From contig JAWLAO010000006.1 of NCBI GenBank assembly GCA_041395445.1, positions 124,001 through 188,000 on the forward strand: a stretch of 64,000 bases of DNA, written 5' to 3'. Made by a program: the position numbers and the translations under genes. Of the stretch, positions 8,180 through 17,101 are shown piece by piece. The DNA comes from Gammaproteobacteria bacterium (GTDB taxonomy: Bacteria > Pseudomonadota > Gammaproteobacteria > Xanthomonadales > Marinicellaceae). A model generated the notes under the pieces. That model saw only the letters and a list, made by a program, of their open reading frames with translations. It searched no databases and had not been told where the DNA came from. Position 1 is the first letter of the stretch. Every line of letters begins with the position of its first letter.

Positions 8180-9355
8180 TTATACAAACTGACCGCAAGC
8201 ATGCCCTGATGACCAGGCCCATTGGAAGTTGTATCCGCCTAAATGTCCGGTGACATCCAGAACTTCACCAACAAAGAATAAACCTTTGACGAGTTTGCTT
8301 TCAAAAGTTTTTGAGGAGACCTCATCGGTGTTCACTCCACCTTTGGTGACTTCAGCAGTTCGATAGCCTTCCGTTCCATTAGGTTTGATTTGCCAATGAT
8401 GAATTTGTTTGTGGATTTCTGCTTTTTTTTGTTTTGAAATTTCTGCAAAATTTTTCGAGCGGATTTGGTTGAAAAATAATTCGCAAAGAATAGTGGAGAG
8501 CTTTTTACTGAAAAGTTGGTTTAGAATTTGTTCCAACGATTTATTCGAACTGTTTTCAGCAAACGCTAAAACGTCTTCATCAGGTAGCAAATTGATTTCA
8601 ATAGTATCTCCCGAATTCCAGTAACTTGAAATTTGCAAGATTGCCGGTCCGCTTAAACCACGATGGGTAAAAAGCATGTTTTCACGAAAGCTTTGTCCGT
8701 TACAAGTGACAGAAACATCCTGAGACGTTCCGGATAATTCATTGAGAAATTGTTTGAGTTGGTCTGTGATCGTAAAGGGAACCAAAGCTGCTGATGTTGG
8801 CATAACAGTATGACCGAACTGTTTGGCAATTTCATAACCAAAACCGCTGGCTCCCATCTTTGGTATTGACAACCCACCGGTTGCAATCACCAAAGATTCG
8901 CAGGTAAATAAACCAAGTGATGTTTTGAGCTCAAATTGATTGTCTGTTTTTACAACTTCAAGCACGTTGCAATTGAGTCTGATTTTGGATTGCACATCTT
9001 CGCACTCGGATAAAAGCATTTCCAGAATGTCCTTGGATTTGTTGTCACAAAATAATTGCCCCAGAGTTTTTTCATGATAGGGAATATTGTGTTTTTCCAC
9101 CAAAGAGATAAAATCCCATTGTGTATATCGTGATAATGCAGATTTATGGAAGTGCGGATTCGATCCAAGATAATTTTCCGGCTGAATATCCAGATTGGTG
9201 AAGTTACATCGACCACCTCCGGACATCAGAATTTTTTTTCCGGCTTTATTGGCATGGTCGAGTACCAGAACATTTTTGCCCCTTTTGCCGGCAGAAATTG
9301 CCGTCATCAAACCGGCAGCTCCGGCACCGATAATGATTACATCTACTTTGTTAAT
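8180..9355 (-). CDS. NAD(P)/FAD-dependent oxidoreductase, YhiN/HI0933 family (probable AUU start)
   Basis: The family begins with a dinucleotide-binding strand, here Val-Asp-Val-Ile-Ile-Ile-Gly-Ala-Gly-Ala-Ala-Gly-Leu, encoded at 9346-9308. No ATG, GTG or TTG exists upstream of it in frame before a TGA; the first usual start (TTG, 9310) would cut the motif off. I therefore place the start at ATT 9355-9353, preceded by AGGGTGG as ribosome-binding site, giving about 391 residues. Other family signs are Gly-Lys-Lys-Ile-Leu-Met-Ser-Gly-Gly-Gly-Arg-Cys-Asn and the C-terminal Gly-Gly-Tyr-Asn-Phe-Gln-Trp-Ala. The cellular role of this flavoprotein family is poorly defined. It overlaps the methyltransferase stop by 13 bases. 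Confidence 0.85.
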   Translation of the reverse strand: MNKVDVIIIGAGAAGLMTAISAGKRGKNVLVLDHANKAGKKILMSGGGRCNFTNLDIQPENYLGSNPHFHKSALSRYTQWDFISLVEKHNIPYHEKTLGQLFCDNKSKDILEMLLSECEDVQSKIRLNCNVLEVVKTDNQFELKTSLGLFTCESLVIATGGLSIPKMGASGFGYEIAKQFGHTVMPTSAALVPFTITDQLKQFLNELSGTSQDVSVTCNGQSFRENMLFTHRGLSGPAILQISSYWNSGDTIEINLLPDEDVLAFAENSSNKSLEQILNQLFSKKLSTILCELFFNQIRSKNFAEISKQKKAEIHKQIHHWQIKPNGTEGYRTAEVTKGGVNTDEVSSKTFESKLVKGLFFVGEVLDVTGHLGGYNFQWAWSSGHACGQFV

Positions 9356-10053
9356 AAATCCACCCTGATAGGCGAGGTGAAAAATGCACCTTTTTCAGTC
9401 TGGTGATTTTTAAATTTGGATTTGATTTTTTGCATCAACTCATCGGAGATTTGATGCTCGGTATGAGTGACATTGATGACATTTTGCTCAAATTCTTCAA
9501 AGTCTTTAAAAACTCTGGGAGTGTTAAAAAAGATTTGTTTAATGAGTGAAAGTTCTTTTTTATTAATGCTTTCCACAATCGCCTCGAAAGCAGCCTTTCT
9601 GACTATTTCTTCATCATGAAAAAGCCTGAGGATTTCATTAAAATCGCCGGCAAAGACCGGTTCGGAAATATAGGCTTTTCCCTTTGGCTTTAATACACGA
9701 GAAACTTCAGAAAGAGCTTTTTGCATTAACTCTTGTGGAACATGGTGTAATGACTTAAACATTAAAATAATATCAAAACTATTATCATCAAATGGCAAAT
9801 CCTGAGCACCAGCCAATATAAAGTCAACATTTGGCAAATCTGAAATTTCCAGATTTTTTTCATGCTGAATAGTATCAACTTCAGTGGCAACAATCTTTCT
9901 GTCAAAACCCGTAGTGGCAATCTGACGAGTGATTTGAGCTTTTCCACATCCCAATTCCAAAATGTTTTTGTTATCAAAATCAAGAACTTCATTTAGAGTT
10001 TCGCTTTCTGGACAAGTTCTGTCAGAAATTGTATCGGGCTTCATTGCAATCAT
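9343..10053 (-). CDS. Class I SAM-dependent methyltransferase
   Basis: A 236-residue protein with the SAM-binding motif I Ile-Leu-Glu-Leu-Gly-Cys-Gly-Lys-Ala (about 31-39), an acidic Glu-Val-Asp at the end of strand 2, and motif Leu-Pro-Phe-Asp-Asp-Asn-Ser-Phe-Asp-Ile-Ile (about 89-99) typical of the Methyltransf_11/UbiE-like group. The substrate is unknown; it is not UbiE itself by length and C-terminus. Its ATG overlaps the gltX stop (ATGA), and its stop lies inside the start region of the YhiN-family gene, so gltX, this gene and the flavoprotein are translationally linked. Confidence 0.85.
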   Translation of the reverse strand: MIAMKPDTISDRTCPESETLNEVLDFDNKNILELGCGKAQITRQIATTGFDRKIVATEVDTIQHEKNLEISDLPNVDFILAGAQDLPFDDNSFDIILMFKSLHHVPQELMQKALSEVSRVLKPKGKAYISEPVFAGDFNEILRLFHDEEIVRKAAFEAIVESINKKELSLIKQIFFNTPRVFKDFEEFEQNVINVTHTEHQISDELMQKIKSKFKNHQTEKGAFFTSPIRVDLLTK

Positions 10054-11459
10054 TGATTAGTGATATTTTCTTTGACAACAGATAACGCTTGTTGAATGCG
10101 TTTCAATGTTTCTTCTTTACCAAGAATTTTCATGATTTCATCATTGGCAGGTCCGGATGATTGTCCTGTTAAAGCGACACGAAGCGGTTGTCCGACTTTA
10201 CCAAAACCAACTTGTAAATCATTGACAGTTTCTTCAATCAATCCATGCAAGTCTGCATTGCTCCAATCGTCTATCTCATTACACTTTGTGATTAAAGTTT
10301 GTAATGGTTCAATAGCAGATTCTTTGAAAACTTTTTTAACCGCATTTTCATCGTATTCGGTGATATCCTGCAACAAGAAAAGCGAAGAATCCGCCATCGC
10401 ATTGATAGTTGTTGAACGAGCTTTGAACATTTCTACAACTTGATTGAGATTTAAGTTCTGAGGAACTTGGATTCCTGAGTCATTATAACGATTTTTCAAT
10501 AACTCCGCCAAACGAGATGTGTCAGCATTTTGGATGTATTGTTGGTTAATCCAATCCAGTTTGGAAGTGTTGAAAGAGGAGGGAGCTCGATTGACTTTTT
10601 TCAAGTCGAACAGCTCAATCATTTCATCTTTGGTAAACAGTTCCTTGTCTTCATAAGACCAACCCAAACGCACCAGATAATTCAATACCGCTTCCGGTAA
10701 ATAACCGTTTTTGGCATATTCCATCACGCTCACTGCTCCATGACGTTTGGATAAACGAGCACCATCGTCACCCAAAATCATTGGTAAATGAGCAAATCTC
10801 GGCAATTCAGCGCCCAAGGCATGATAAATGTTGATTTGTCTTGGAGTGTTATTGATATGATCATCACCTCGTATGACGTGTGAAATTTGCATGTCCACAT
10901 CATCAATAACCACTGTAAAATTATAAGTCGGTGTGCCATCCGGACGAGCAATAATCAAATCATCCAGTTCCTTATTAGATGTAGTAATCACTCCACGAAC
11001 ATAATCATCAAAGACCACATCGCCGTCAGTCGGATTTTTAAACCGAACCACCGCATCATCACTGTTTGGCAAGTTTAAGTGACGACATTTGCCATCATAA
11101 CGAGGTTTCTCTCCATTTTGCATTTGCTTTTCACGAATTTCGTCCAGTCTTTCTTTACTGCAAGTGCAATAATAGGCTTTACTTTCGTCTAACAATTGTT
11201 GAATTTTCTCTTTATAACGGTCGAATCGCTGTGTTTGAAAATATACCTCACCATCATGTTCCAAACCTAACCATTCCATTCCTTGAAAAATCGCATCAAC
11301 CGATTCTTGAGTAGAGCGCTCACGATCGGTATCTTCGATACGCAAAATAAACTTTCCTTTGTTTGCTCGGGCAAAAAGATAAGAAAACAATGCGGTTCTG
11401 GCACCTCCAACATGTAAATATCCAGTTGGAGAAGGAGCGAATCGGGTCACAACAGTCAT
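10050..11459 (-). CDS. gltX: Glutamate--tRNA ligase
   Basis: A 469-residue class I aminoacyl-tRNA synthetase that charges tRNA-Glu with glutamate. The HIGH-type motif is Pro-Ser-Pro-Thr-Gly-Tyr-Leu-His-Val-Gly-Gly (about 9-19) and the KMSKS-type motif is Arg-Leu-Ser-Lys-Arg-His-Gly near residue 240. A Cys-x-Cys...Tyr...Cys zinc-binding pattern (about 98-126) is present, as in E. coli-type GltX, and the length matches (E. coli 471). It heads a minus-strand group with the downstream methyltransferase and flavoprotein. Confidence 0.97.
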   Translation of the reverse strand: MTVVTRFAPSPTGYLHVGGARTALFSYLFARANKGKFILRIEDTDRERSTQESVDAIFQGMEWLGLEHDGEVYFQTQRFDRYKEKIQQLLDESKAYYCTCSKERLDEIREKQMQNGEKPRYDGKCRHLNLPNSDDAVVRFKNPTDGDVVFDDYVRGVITTSNKELDDLIIARPDGTPTYNFTVVIDDVDMQISHVIRGDDHINNTPRQINIYHALGAELPRFAHLPMILGDDGARLSKRHGAVSVMEYAKNGYLPEAVLNYLVRLGWSYEDKELFTKDEMIELFDLKKVNRAPSSFNTSKLDWINQQYIQNADTSRLAELLKNRYNDSGIQVPQNLNLNQVVEMFKARSTTINAMADSSLFLLQDITEYDENAVKKVFKESAIEPLQTLITKCNEIDDWSNADLHGLIEETVNDLQVGFGKVGQPLRVALTGQSSGPANDEIMKILGKEETLKRIQQALSVVKENITNQ

Positions 11460-11633
11460 AAAATTAGTATCAAAAATAAATCAAGCGGCATAATACCAAA
11501 TTGCTTGGTAAATTACATTTAAGCATGAGTTGCTTTGGTGAAATTGTTTATGTTTTTCCAATTAGATAGTTACTTGGCTTTCCATCCATCAGTCTAAAAG
11601 GTAAAATTTGCTTTTTTATTAAAAATACAAAAT

Positions 11634-12686
11634 ATGAGCGACGAGAATAAAAAATCTCTCAGTTATAAAGATGCCGGTGTGGATATAGATGCAGGGAATG
11701 AGCTGGTTGAAAAGATTAAACCGGCCATCAAGACCACAAACCGTGAAGGAGTCATGGGAAGCATAGGTGGTTTTGGCGGTTTGTTCGATTTATCCAAACT
11801 GAACTACAAAAGCCCCGTTTTGGTTTCCGGGACCGATGGTGTCGGAACAAAATTAAAACTAGCAGAAATGATGAATGATCATTCAACTATTGGAATTGAC
11901 TTAGTAGCAATGTGTGTCAATGACATTGTAGTTTTAGGTGCTGAACCGCTATTTTTCCTTGATTATTATGCTTGTGGTCAGTTGAACACTGATGAGGCGG
12001 CTTCTGTGATTCAAGGCATTGCCAATGGTTGCAGACAGTCGGGTTGTGCCCTGATTGGTGGAGAAACTGCAGAAATGCCGGGGATGTATGCCAAAGGAGA
12101 TTACGATTTAGCAGGATTTGTAGTTGGAGTTGTGGAAAAAGACAACGCAATTACCGGCGAAAACATTGAAGAAGATGATGTGATAATTGGACTTGCTTCA
12201 TCCGGTCCGCATTCCAATGGTTATTCGCTAATCAGAAAAGTATTAGAAGTCAATAATACCAATTTAAACTCTCCAATGGGTGATAGCACAATTGGCGAGA
12301 AGTTACTGCAACCGACACAAATATATGTCAAACCCATCCTGGAGTTATTAGACTCAGCCGTTGAAGTCAATGGCATTGCTCATATCACCGGTGGTGGATT
12401 GTTGGAAAATATCACTCGTGTAATTCCCGATGGTTTAGCAATCACGTTGAATTTATCGTCTTGGCAAATGCCTGAAATTTTTAACTGGTTACAGGAAAAA
12501 GGCAATTTATCACAAACTGAAATGCTAAGAACATTCAATTGTGGTATCGGAATGGTTGTTATTACCAAAAAATCGGATAGTGAAGAGTGTATGAAACAAC
12601 TCCTCTTATCAGGAATTGATTGCTGGGAAATTGGCTTCGTTCGTTCTCATGAATCAAATACAGCCGAAGTGGAATTACAAGACTAA
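11634..12686 (+). CDS. purM: Phosphoribosylformylglycinamidine cyclo-ligase
   Basis: A 350-residue enzyme of purine synthesis that closes the imidazole ring (FGAM to AIR, ATP-dependent). Recognised from Ser-Tyr-Lys-Asp-Ala-Gly-Val-Asp-Ile near the N-terminus, Gly-Thr-Asp-Gly-Val-Gly-Thr-Lys, Gly-Gly-Glu-Thr-Ala-Glu-Met-Pro-Gly-Met-Tyr and His-Ile-Thr-Gly-Gly-Gly-Leu-x-Glu-Asn. Length matches the family (about 345). Its last base is the first base of purN, so the two are translationally coupled in the usual purMN order. Confidence 0.97.
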   Translation: MSDENKKSLSYKDAGVDIDAGNELVEKIKPAIKTTNREGVMGSIGGFGGLFDLSKLNYKSPVLVSGTDGVGTKLKLAEMMNDHSTIGIDLVAMCVNDIVVLGAEPLFFLDYYACGQLNTDEAASVIQGIANGCRQSGCALIGGETAEMPGMYAKGDYDLAGFVVGVVEKDNAITGENIEEDDVIIGLASSGPHSNGYSLIRKVLEVNNTNLNSPMGDSTIGEKLLQPTQIYVKPILELLDSAVEVNGIAHITGGGLLENITRVIPDGLAITLNLSSWQMPEIFNWLQEKGNLSQTEMLRTFNCGIGMVVITKKSDSEECMKQLLLSGIDCWEIGFVRSHESNTAEVELQD

Positions 12687-13318
12687 TGTCTTCTCCGCTT
12701 AAAATTGCTGTTTTTATCTCAGGAACAGGGAGTAATCTGGGATCGATTATTCGTAATCAGTCAAAATACAACTATCAAGTGGTTTTGGTTGTCAGTAATA
12801 AAGAATCTGCCAAAGGTTTGGACTTTGCCCATGAATCCAATATTCCTTTTTATACATTTCAATGGGATAAAGAAGATAAAGAGCTTCAGCATTTACAAGA
12901 ACAAATTTCCCAACAGCAATGTGAATTGATTGTTTTAGCCGGTTTTATGAAGATTTTGCCCGAAGCTTTCACAAAAGCGTATAAAAATAAAATTATCAAC
13001 ATTCATCCTTCCTTATTACCCAAATATCCGGGATTGCACACTCACCAGAGAGCACTAGACAATGGTGATGAATTTCACGGAGCAACAGTTCATTATGTCA
13101 ATGAAGAACTGGATGCCGGACAACGAATCTCACAAACTATTATTGAAACACAAGGCTGTAATGATGCAGATTCTTTAGCAACACGGCTTTTAGTCAGGGA
13201 ACATTCACTTTTCCCTTATACAATAGGGCTTATTGCTGCCAATCGTGTAACATGGCAAGATGATGAATTGTACCTTGATGGTGAAAAATTAACGGAACCG
13301 GTAATTTTTAATGAATAA
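12686..13318 (+). CDS. purN: Phosphoribosylglycinamide formyltransferase
   Basis: A 210-residue enzyme that formylates GAR using 10-formyl-tetrahydrofolate, the third step of purine synthesis. It shows the N-terminal Ser-Gly-x-Gly-Ser-Asn-Leu phosphate-binding loop, the catalytic Asn-Ile-His-Pro-Ser-Leu-Leu-Pro motif (about 110-117) and His-Gly-Ala-Thr-Val-His-x-Val-x-Glu-x-x-Asp-x-Gly (about 133-147). The start overlaps the purM stop by one base (TAATG), and its stop overlaps the DUF3108 gene by 8 bases. Confidence 0.96.
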   Translation: MSSPLKIAVFISGTGSNLGSIIRNQSKYNYQVVLVVSNKESAKGLDFAHESNIPFYTFQWDKEDKELQHLQEQISQQQCELIVLAGFMKILPEAFTKAYKNKIINIHPSLLPKYPGLHTHQRALDNGDEFHGATVHYVNEELDAGQRISQTIIETQGCNDADSLATRLLVREHSLFPYTIGLIAANRVTWQDDELYLDGEKLTEPVIFNE

Positions 13319-13985
13319 ACCAATACTCATATTATTTCTTTTTCAGTCTTTCTCATTATCAGCTTTGGATTTGTTCAAGGCCGATTATAAGGTCTTTAAA
13401 GATGGAAAAGAAATTGGCTACAACACATTACAGCTCAGTCAACAGGGAGTTGATTTTGTCATGTCTGATAAAACAGACGGAACTCACGGAATGGCATCAT
13501 TTCTTGGGTTTAAACGCTCAGAAGAAACTGTATTTTTAGATGCGGAAGGCGTTTTCCAACCAAAATCCTACAAAATGACTCAAAAAGTGGCTTTTAACAA
13601 ACGCACCTCAGAATACCATGTTGATGTTGAAACCAACACCATTCAAGGAATAACAAAAGACAACCAGTGGCAATTAGAAATTCCAAAGGATGCTTATAGC
13701 ACCCCAAATTTAGTGAGTTTGAACTTAGCAAATGATATTTGTGATGGTAAAACCGAGTTGAATTATCCAATATTGAAGAATGGTGAAATCAGCTTGTATC
13801 AATTCAAAATTATCAGTGAAGAAAACGGAATTGTTGAAATAGATAGAGTTCATTCAAAACCATCCAGAGTAACCAAAACCTGGCTCGATAAGACTCGTCA
13901 ATGTCTTCCTGTAAGAACTTATCACAAGGAAGAGGATGAGGATGCTGTTGAGACAAAATTAATCGAAATAAAGTTTAATTCATGA
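13311..13985 (+). CDS. DUF3108 domain-containing secreted protein
   Basis: A 224-residue protein with a signal peptide (about 1-19, cleaved near Leu-Ser-Ala). The mature part is beta-rich and follows the DUF3108 pattern: Phe-Lys-Ala-Asp-Tyr-Lys-Val-x-x-x-Gly-Lys-x-Ile-Gly near its beginning. DUF3108 proteins commonly follow purN in gammaproteobacteria; their function is unknown and probably periplasmic. It overlaps purN by 8 bases and sbcB by 4, so it belongs to that transcript. Confidence 0.85.
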   Translation: MNKPILILFLFQSFSLSALDLFKADYKVFKDGKEIGYNTLQLSQQGVDFVMSDKTDGTHGMASFLGFKRSEETVFLDAEGVFQPKSYKMTQKVAFNKRTSEYHVDVETNTIQGITKDNQWQLEIPKDAYSTPNLVSLNLANDICDGKTELNYPILKNGEISLYQFKIISEENGIVEIDRVHSKPSRVTKTWLDKTRQCLPVRTYHKEEDEDAVETKLIEIKFNS

Positions 13986-15403
13986 GTTCGTTTTACTGGT
14001 ACGATTTGGAAACATTCGGTATCAGTCCGCAGTATGATAGAGTGGCTCAATTTGCCGGAATTCGTACCGATATTAATCTCAATCCGATATCAGAACCGGA
14101 TATGTTTTACTGTAAAACCTCTCTGGATACATTTGTTGATCCCGAATCGTGTTTAATCACCGGAATCACTCCGCAAGAATGTAACTCCAAAGGGATGAGC
14201 GAAAGAGATTTTTTTGAAAAAATCAATCAAATTTTCAGCCAACCTAAAACGTGCGTGACCGGATTCAATTCCATGCGTTTTGATGATGAATTTATTCGTT
14301 ATGGTTTTTATCGCAACTTGATTGATCCTTATTTGCGAGAATGGGCGAATGGTAATAGTCGTTGGGACGTGATTGATTTGCTCAGAGCCTGTTATGCTTT
14401 AAGACCGGATGGTATCAACTGGCCGGAACATGAAGCCGGTAAACCGAGTTTTAAATTAACCGATTTAACAGAATCCAATCAGCTGACTCACACCGCCGCA
14501 CATGATGCACTGAGTGATGTGGAAGCGACTATTCAGGTTGCCGGTTTGGTTAAAAGACACCAGCCTGATTTGTTTGCCTATGGTCTGAAACTCAGGGATA
14601 AAAATTATGTGAAAAGCCTGCTGAACTGGCAATTTATGAAACCGATTGTCCATGTTTCCAATAAAATTCCTGCTGAAAGAGGGTGTCTGGCAATCATGTT
14701 GCCGTTAGCTGTTCATCCAACCAATTCCAATGGAATCATTTGTTATGATTTAGCTTTTGATCCTGAGGATTTATTTGAATTGGATATCGAAGATATTCGG
14801 GATCGTATTTTCACACCTCAAGACGAACTTCCCGAAGATTGTCCTCGTATCTCTTTAAAAACCATTCATGCCAATAAATCTCCATTTGTGGCTCCTTTAA
14901 GTGTGTTAAAGGATGTGGATTTAAAACGAATTTCACTTGATTATCCGGCAAATAAAGCAAACTTGGAGAAGTTTAAGGAATTTGGTGATATTTCGGCCAA
15001 AGTTGCAGAAGTTTTCAATCAGCCATTTGATTCTGATAACGAAGACGTCGACGCCATGCTTTATTCGGGCTTTTTCACACCACAGGACAAAAGTGAGTTT
15101 AACAAGATTCGAGGAATTAACATCAGCGAGCTACAAAAATATAAGTTTAATTTCAAAGATAAGCGAGCCAATCAGTTATTGTTTCGTTATCGGGCCAGAA
15201 ATTGTCCTGACGGCCTGACAAGTTCAGAAGCCAGTCAATGGCTAAATGATATTCAAACCCGAATGACGTATCGTTTTGGAGAAAATGCGGCATTGTTATT
15301 TGAAAAAATCCGCTTGTTACGCACCCAATTTAATGAACCATCTCATCAAGTATTGTTAGATGCTGTAGAACACTATACAAAAGAGCAACTCACTCAGTTG
15401 TAA
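13982..15403 (+). CDS. sbcB: Exodeoxyribonuclease I
   Basis: A 473-residue 3'-5' single-strand DNA exonuclease of the DEDDh group, working in recombination and mismatch repair. Exo motif I is Tyr-Asp-Leu-Glu-Thr-Phe-Gly (about 7-13), motif II is Asn-Ser-Met-Arg-Phe-Asp-Asp-Glu-Phe (about 94-102), and motif III is His-Asp-Ala-Leu-Ser-Asp-Val-Glu-Ala (about 174-182). Length equals E. coli ExoI (475). It overlaps the DUF3108 gene by 4 bases (ATGA). Confidence 0.96.
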   Translation: MSSFYWYDLETFGISPQYDRVAQFAGIRTDINLNPISEPDMFYCKTSLDTFVDPESCLITGITPQECNSKGMSERDFFEKINQIFSQPKTCVTGFNSMRFDDEFIRYGFYRNLIDPYLREWANGNSRWDVIDLLRACYALRPDGINWPEHEAGKPSFKLTDLTESNQLTHTAAHDALSDVEATIQVAGLVKRHQPDLFAYGLKLRDKNYVKSLLNWQFMKPIVHVSNKIPAERGCLAIMLPLAVHPTNSNGIICYDLAFDPEDLFELDIEDIRDRIFTPQDELPEDCPRISLKTIHANKSPFVAPLSVLKDVDLKRISLDYPANKANLEKFKEFGDISAKVAEVFNQPFDSDNEDVDAMLYSGFFTPQDKSEFNKIRGINISELQKYKFNFKDKRANQLLFRYRARNCPDGLTSSEASQWLNDIQTRMTYRFGENAALLFEKIRLLRTQFNEPSHQVLLDAVEHYTKEQLTQL

Positions 15404-15425
15404 GTACATTGTTATATTTGAGATG

Positions 15426-15437
15426 AACAGTACTGTT
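15426..15437. promoter_or_regulatory. 12-bp perfect palindrome upstream of the PqqB-like gene
   Basis: AACAGTACTGTT reads the same on both strands and lies in the 172-base gap between sbcB and the metallo-hydrolase gene, 139 bases before its ATG. It may be an operator; the protein that would bind it is unknown. Confidence 0.3.
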
Positions 15438-15575
15438 AGATATAAAATAAAGAAAAAGTATTTGTATATCTGAACCAAAGTGAATATGTGATTTATGTAA
15501 GGCCAACTCAGGAAAGGGATTATTCGGTACTTATTAGTATTGATTTTATTCAAAAAAATCAGATAATGATTTACG

Positions 15576-16508
15576 ATGAAAAACAAACTTTATAGTTGTA
15601 TCTTATTATGTTATCTGTTTTATGGTAGTTGTTTAGCAGATAGCGACACAGTGCCTTATTTATATGTTCTGGGAGTTACTCAGGACGCTGGATATCCACA
15701 AGCTGGTTGCTATAAACCTCATTGTATTCCCGGTTGGAAAGATAAAGAACTTCGTAAACCAGTGGTTTCATTGGGACTAATTGACCCGAAGTCAAAAAAG
15801 AAATACATGTTCGAGGCGACACCTAATTTCCCTGAGCAATTGTACGAGTTGGAAGTCGAAGCTCCAACGCGTGAGTATGAATTTTCTGGAATCTTCCTGA
15901 CACACGCTCATATTGGTCATTATACCGGTTTGATGTTTTTAGGGCATGAATCAATGGGAGCAACTCAAGTTCCTGTGTTTGCAATGCCTAAAATGTCGGA
16001 GTTCTTGAAAACAAATGGGCCTTGGAGTCAGTTAGTCAGCTATCAGAATATTGCAATCAAACCAATTCTGCATCAGCAAGAAGTTGATTTAAATACAGTA
16101 AAAGTGACTCCTTTTCTGGTTCCTCATCGTGATGAGTATTCAGAAACAGTTGGATATAAAATACAAGGCCCTAATAAATCCGCTATTTTTATACCGGATA
16201 TAAACAAATGGAATATTTGGAAAACTAGTATTTCTGAACTGATTCAGTCAGTTGATTATGCACTTCTTGATGCTACTTTTTATGCAAATGGTGAAATTCC
16301 GGGTCGGGACATGTCTCAAATTCCACATCCTTTTGTGACAGAAACGATGCAAACACTTCAACACCTACCAAAAAGCGACAAAAGCAAAGTTTGGTTTATT
16401 CACATGAACCATACAAATCCACTACTTAACTCAGAAAGTCCCGAAAGCAATCACGTCAAATCAGAAGGATATAATATTGCAAAAGTGGGTGATAAAATCG
16501 AGTTGTAA
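15576..16508 (+). CDS. PqqB-like MBL-fold metallo-hydrolase, secreted
   Basis: A 310-residue protein with an N-terminal hydrophobic signal (about 1-21; a Cys at 19 makes a poor lipobox). It resembles the beta-lactamase-fold PqqB family: Val-Leu-Gly-Val-Thr-Gln-Asp-Ala-Gly-Tyr-Pro-Gln near residue 31-42, and Cys-x4-Cys at 45-50. The metal motif reads His110-Ala-His112-Ile-Gly-His115, so the Asp usually preceding the third His is Gly. No pqq genes are nearby, so a role in PQQ synthesis is unlikely. It stands alone between sbcB and the phasin gene. Substrate unknown. Confidence 0.8.
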   Translation: MKNKLYSCILLCYLFYGSCLADSDTVPYLYVLGVTQDAGYPQAGCYKPHCIPGWKDKELRKPVVSLGLIDPKSKKKYMFEATPNFPEQLYELEVEAPTREYEFSGIFLTHAHIGHYTGLMFLGHESMGATQVPVFAMPKMSEFLKTNGPWSQLVSYQNIAIKPILHQQEVDLNTVKVTPFLVPHRDEYSETVGYKIQGPNKSAIFIPDINKWNIWKTSISELIQSVDYALLDATFYANGEIPGRDMSQIPHPFVTETMQTLQHLPKSDKSKVWFIHMNHTNPLLNSESPESNHVKSEGYNIAKVGDKIEL

Positions 16509-16643
16509 CTTAATTATTCAAGTATAAAAACTCCAGTTTCTTTAAAAAATGAAATAATTTCTTTTTTAGTGTGTTTGCTCTAGAAATTCTCCTTAATATA
16601 CACCACAACGAAACAATAAACACATACATTAGTGGTGGATAAG

Positions 16644-16994
16644 ATGAAAAAAGAACTCAAAAATTCAATCAATAATATTTGGTTAGCTGGCTTAGGTGTT
16701 GTGTCTTTAGCACAAAAAGAAGCTGTTAAAGCGTATGACGCTTTATTGAAAGAAGGCAAAAACTTGGAAACTAAGTCTAAGAAAACTGTTAAAGAAGTGT
16801 CAGGTAAAGCTGAGAAGAAATTAAACACAATTCGTAAAGTTGCTGATAAACAGTTCAGTAAAGTTGAGAATTTGTTTGAGACTCGTATCGAAAAAGCACT
16901 GAAAAAATTTGAAATTCCTTCAGTTAAAGATATCAAAGCTCTGACTTCTAAAGTGGATACTCTTGTAAAAGAATTGAACAAGAAAGCCGCTTAA
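16644..16994 (+). CDS. Phasin family protein
   Basis: About 116 residues from ATG 16644 (GTG at 16632 or 16635 are alternatives; the GGTGG there more likely serves as ribosome-binding site). It has the phasin opening Asn-Ile-Trp-Leu-Ala-Gly-Leu-Gly-Val-Val-Ser-Leu-Ala-Gln and a long, Lys-rich amphipathic helix with a coiled-coil-like C-terminus. Phasins coat polyhydroxyalkanoate granules or act as chaperone-like proteins. No PHA synthase or depolymerase gene is present in the window, so the granule link is unproven. A terminator follows. Confidence 0.83.
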   Translation: MKKELKNSINNIWLAGLGVVSLAQKEAVKAYDALLKEGKNLETKSKKTVKEVSGKAEKKLNTIRKVADKQFSKVENLFETRIEKALKKFEIPSVKDIKALTSKVDTLVKELNKKAA

Positions 16995-17031
16995 TCACAA
17001 ATTAGGGCATTTGCCCAAGATGTGTCCCCTA

Positions 17032-17058
17032 TGCAGCCAAGGAAGGTTGCATTTTTTT
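17032..17058 (+). terminator. Terminator after the phasin gene
   Basis: TGCAGCC (17032-17038) pairs with GGTTGCA (17045-17051), with one G-T wobble and a 6-base loop, followed by seven Ts (17052-17058). Confidence 0.8.
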
Positions 17059-17101
17059 GCCTGCGATTTGTGAAAGCCTTAGTTGAAATTAAAAAAGCCT
17101 A

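Noticed and set aside
11494..11510. TACCAA/TTGGTA inverted repeat upstream of purM
   Set aside because: Only 6 bp arms, between divergent gltX and purM, and it does not match a purine operator; too weak to claim.
16580..16981. A 133-residue minus-strand open frame over the phasin gene
   Set aside because: The plus strand has a recognisable phasin with ribosome-binding site and terminator; the antisense frame shows no family signs.
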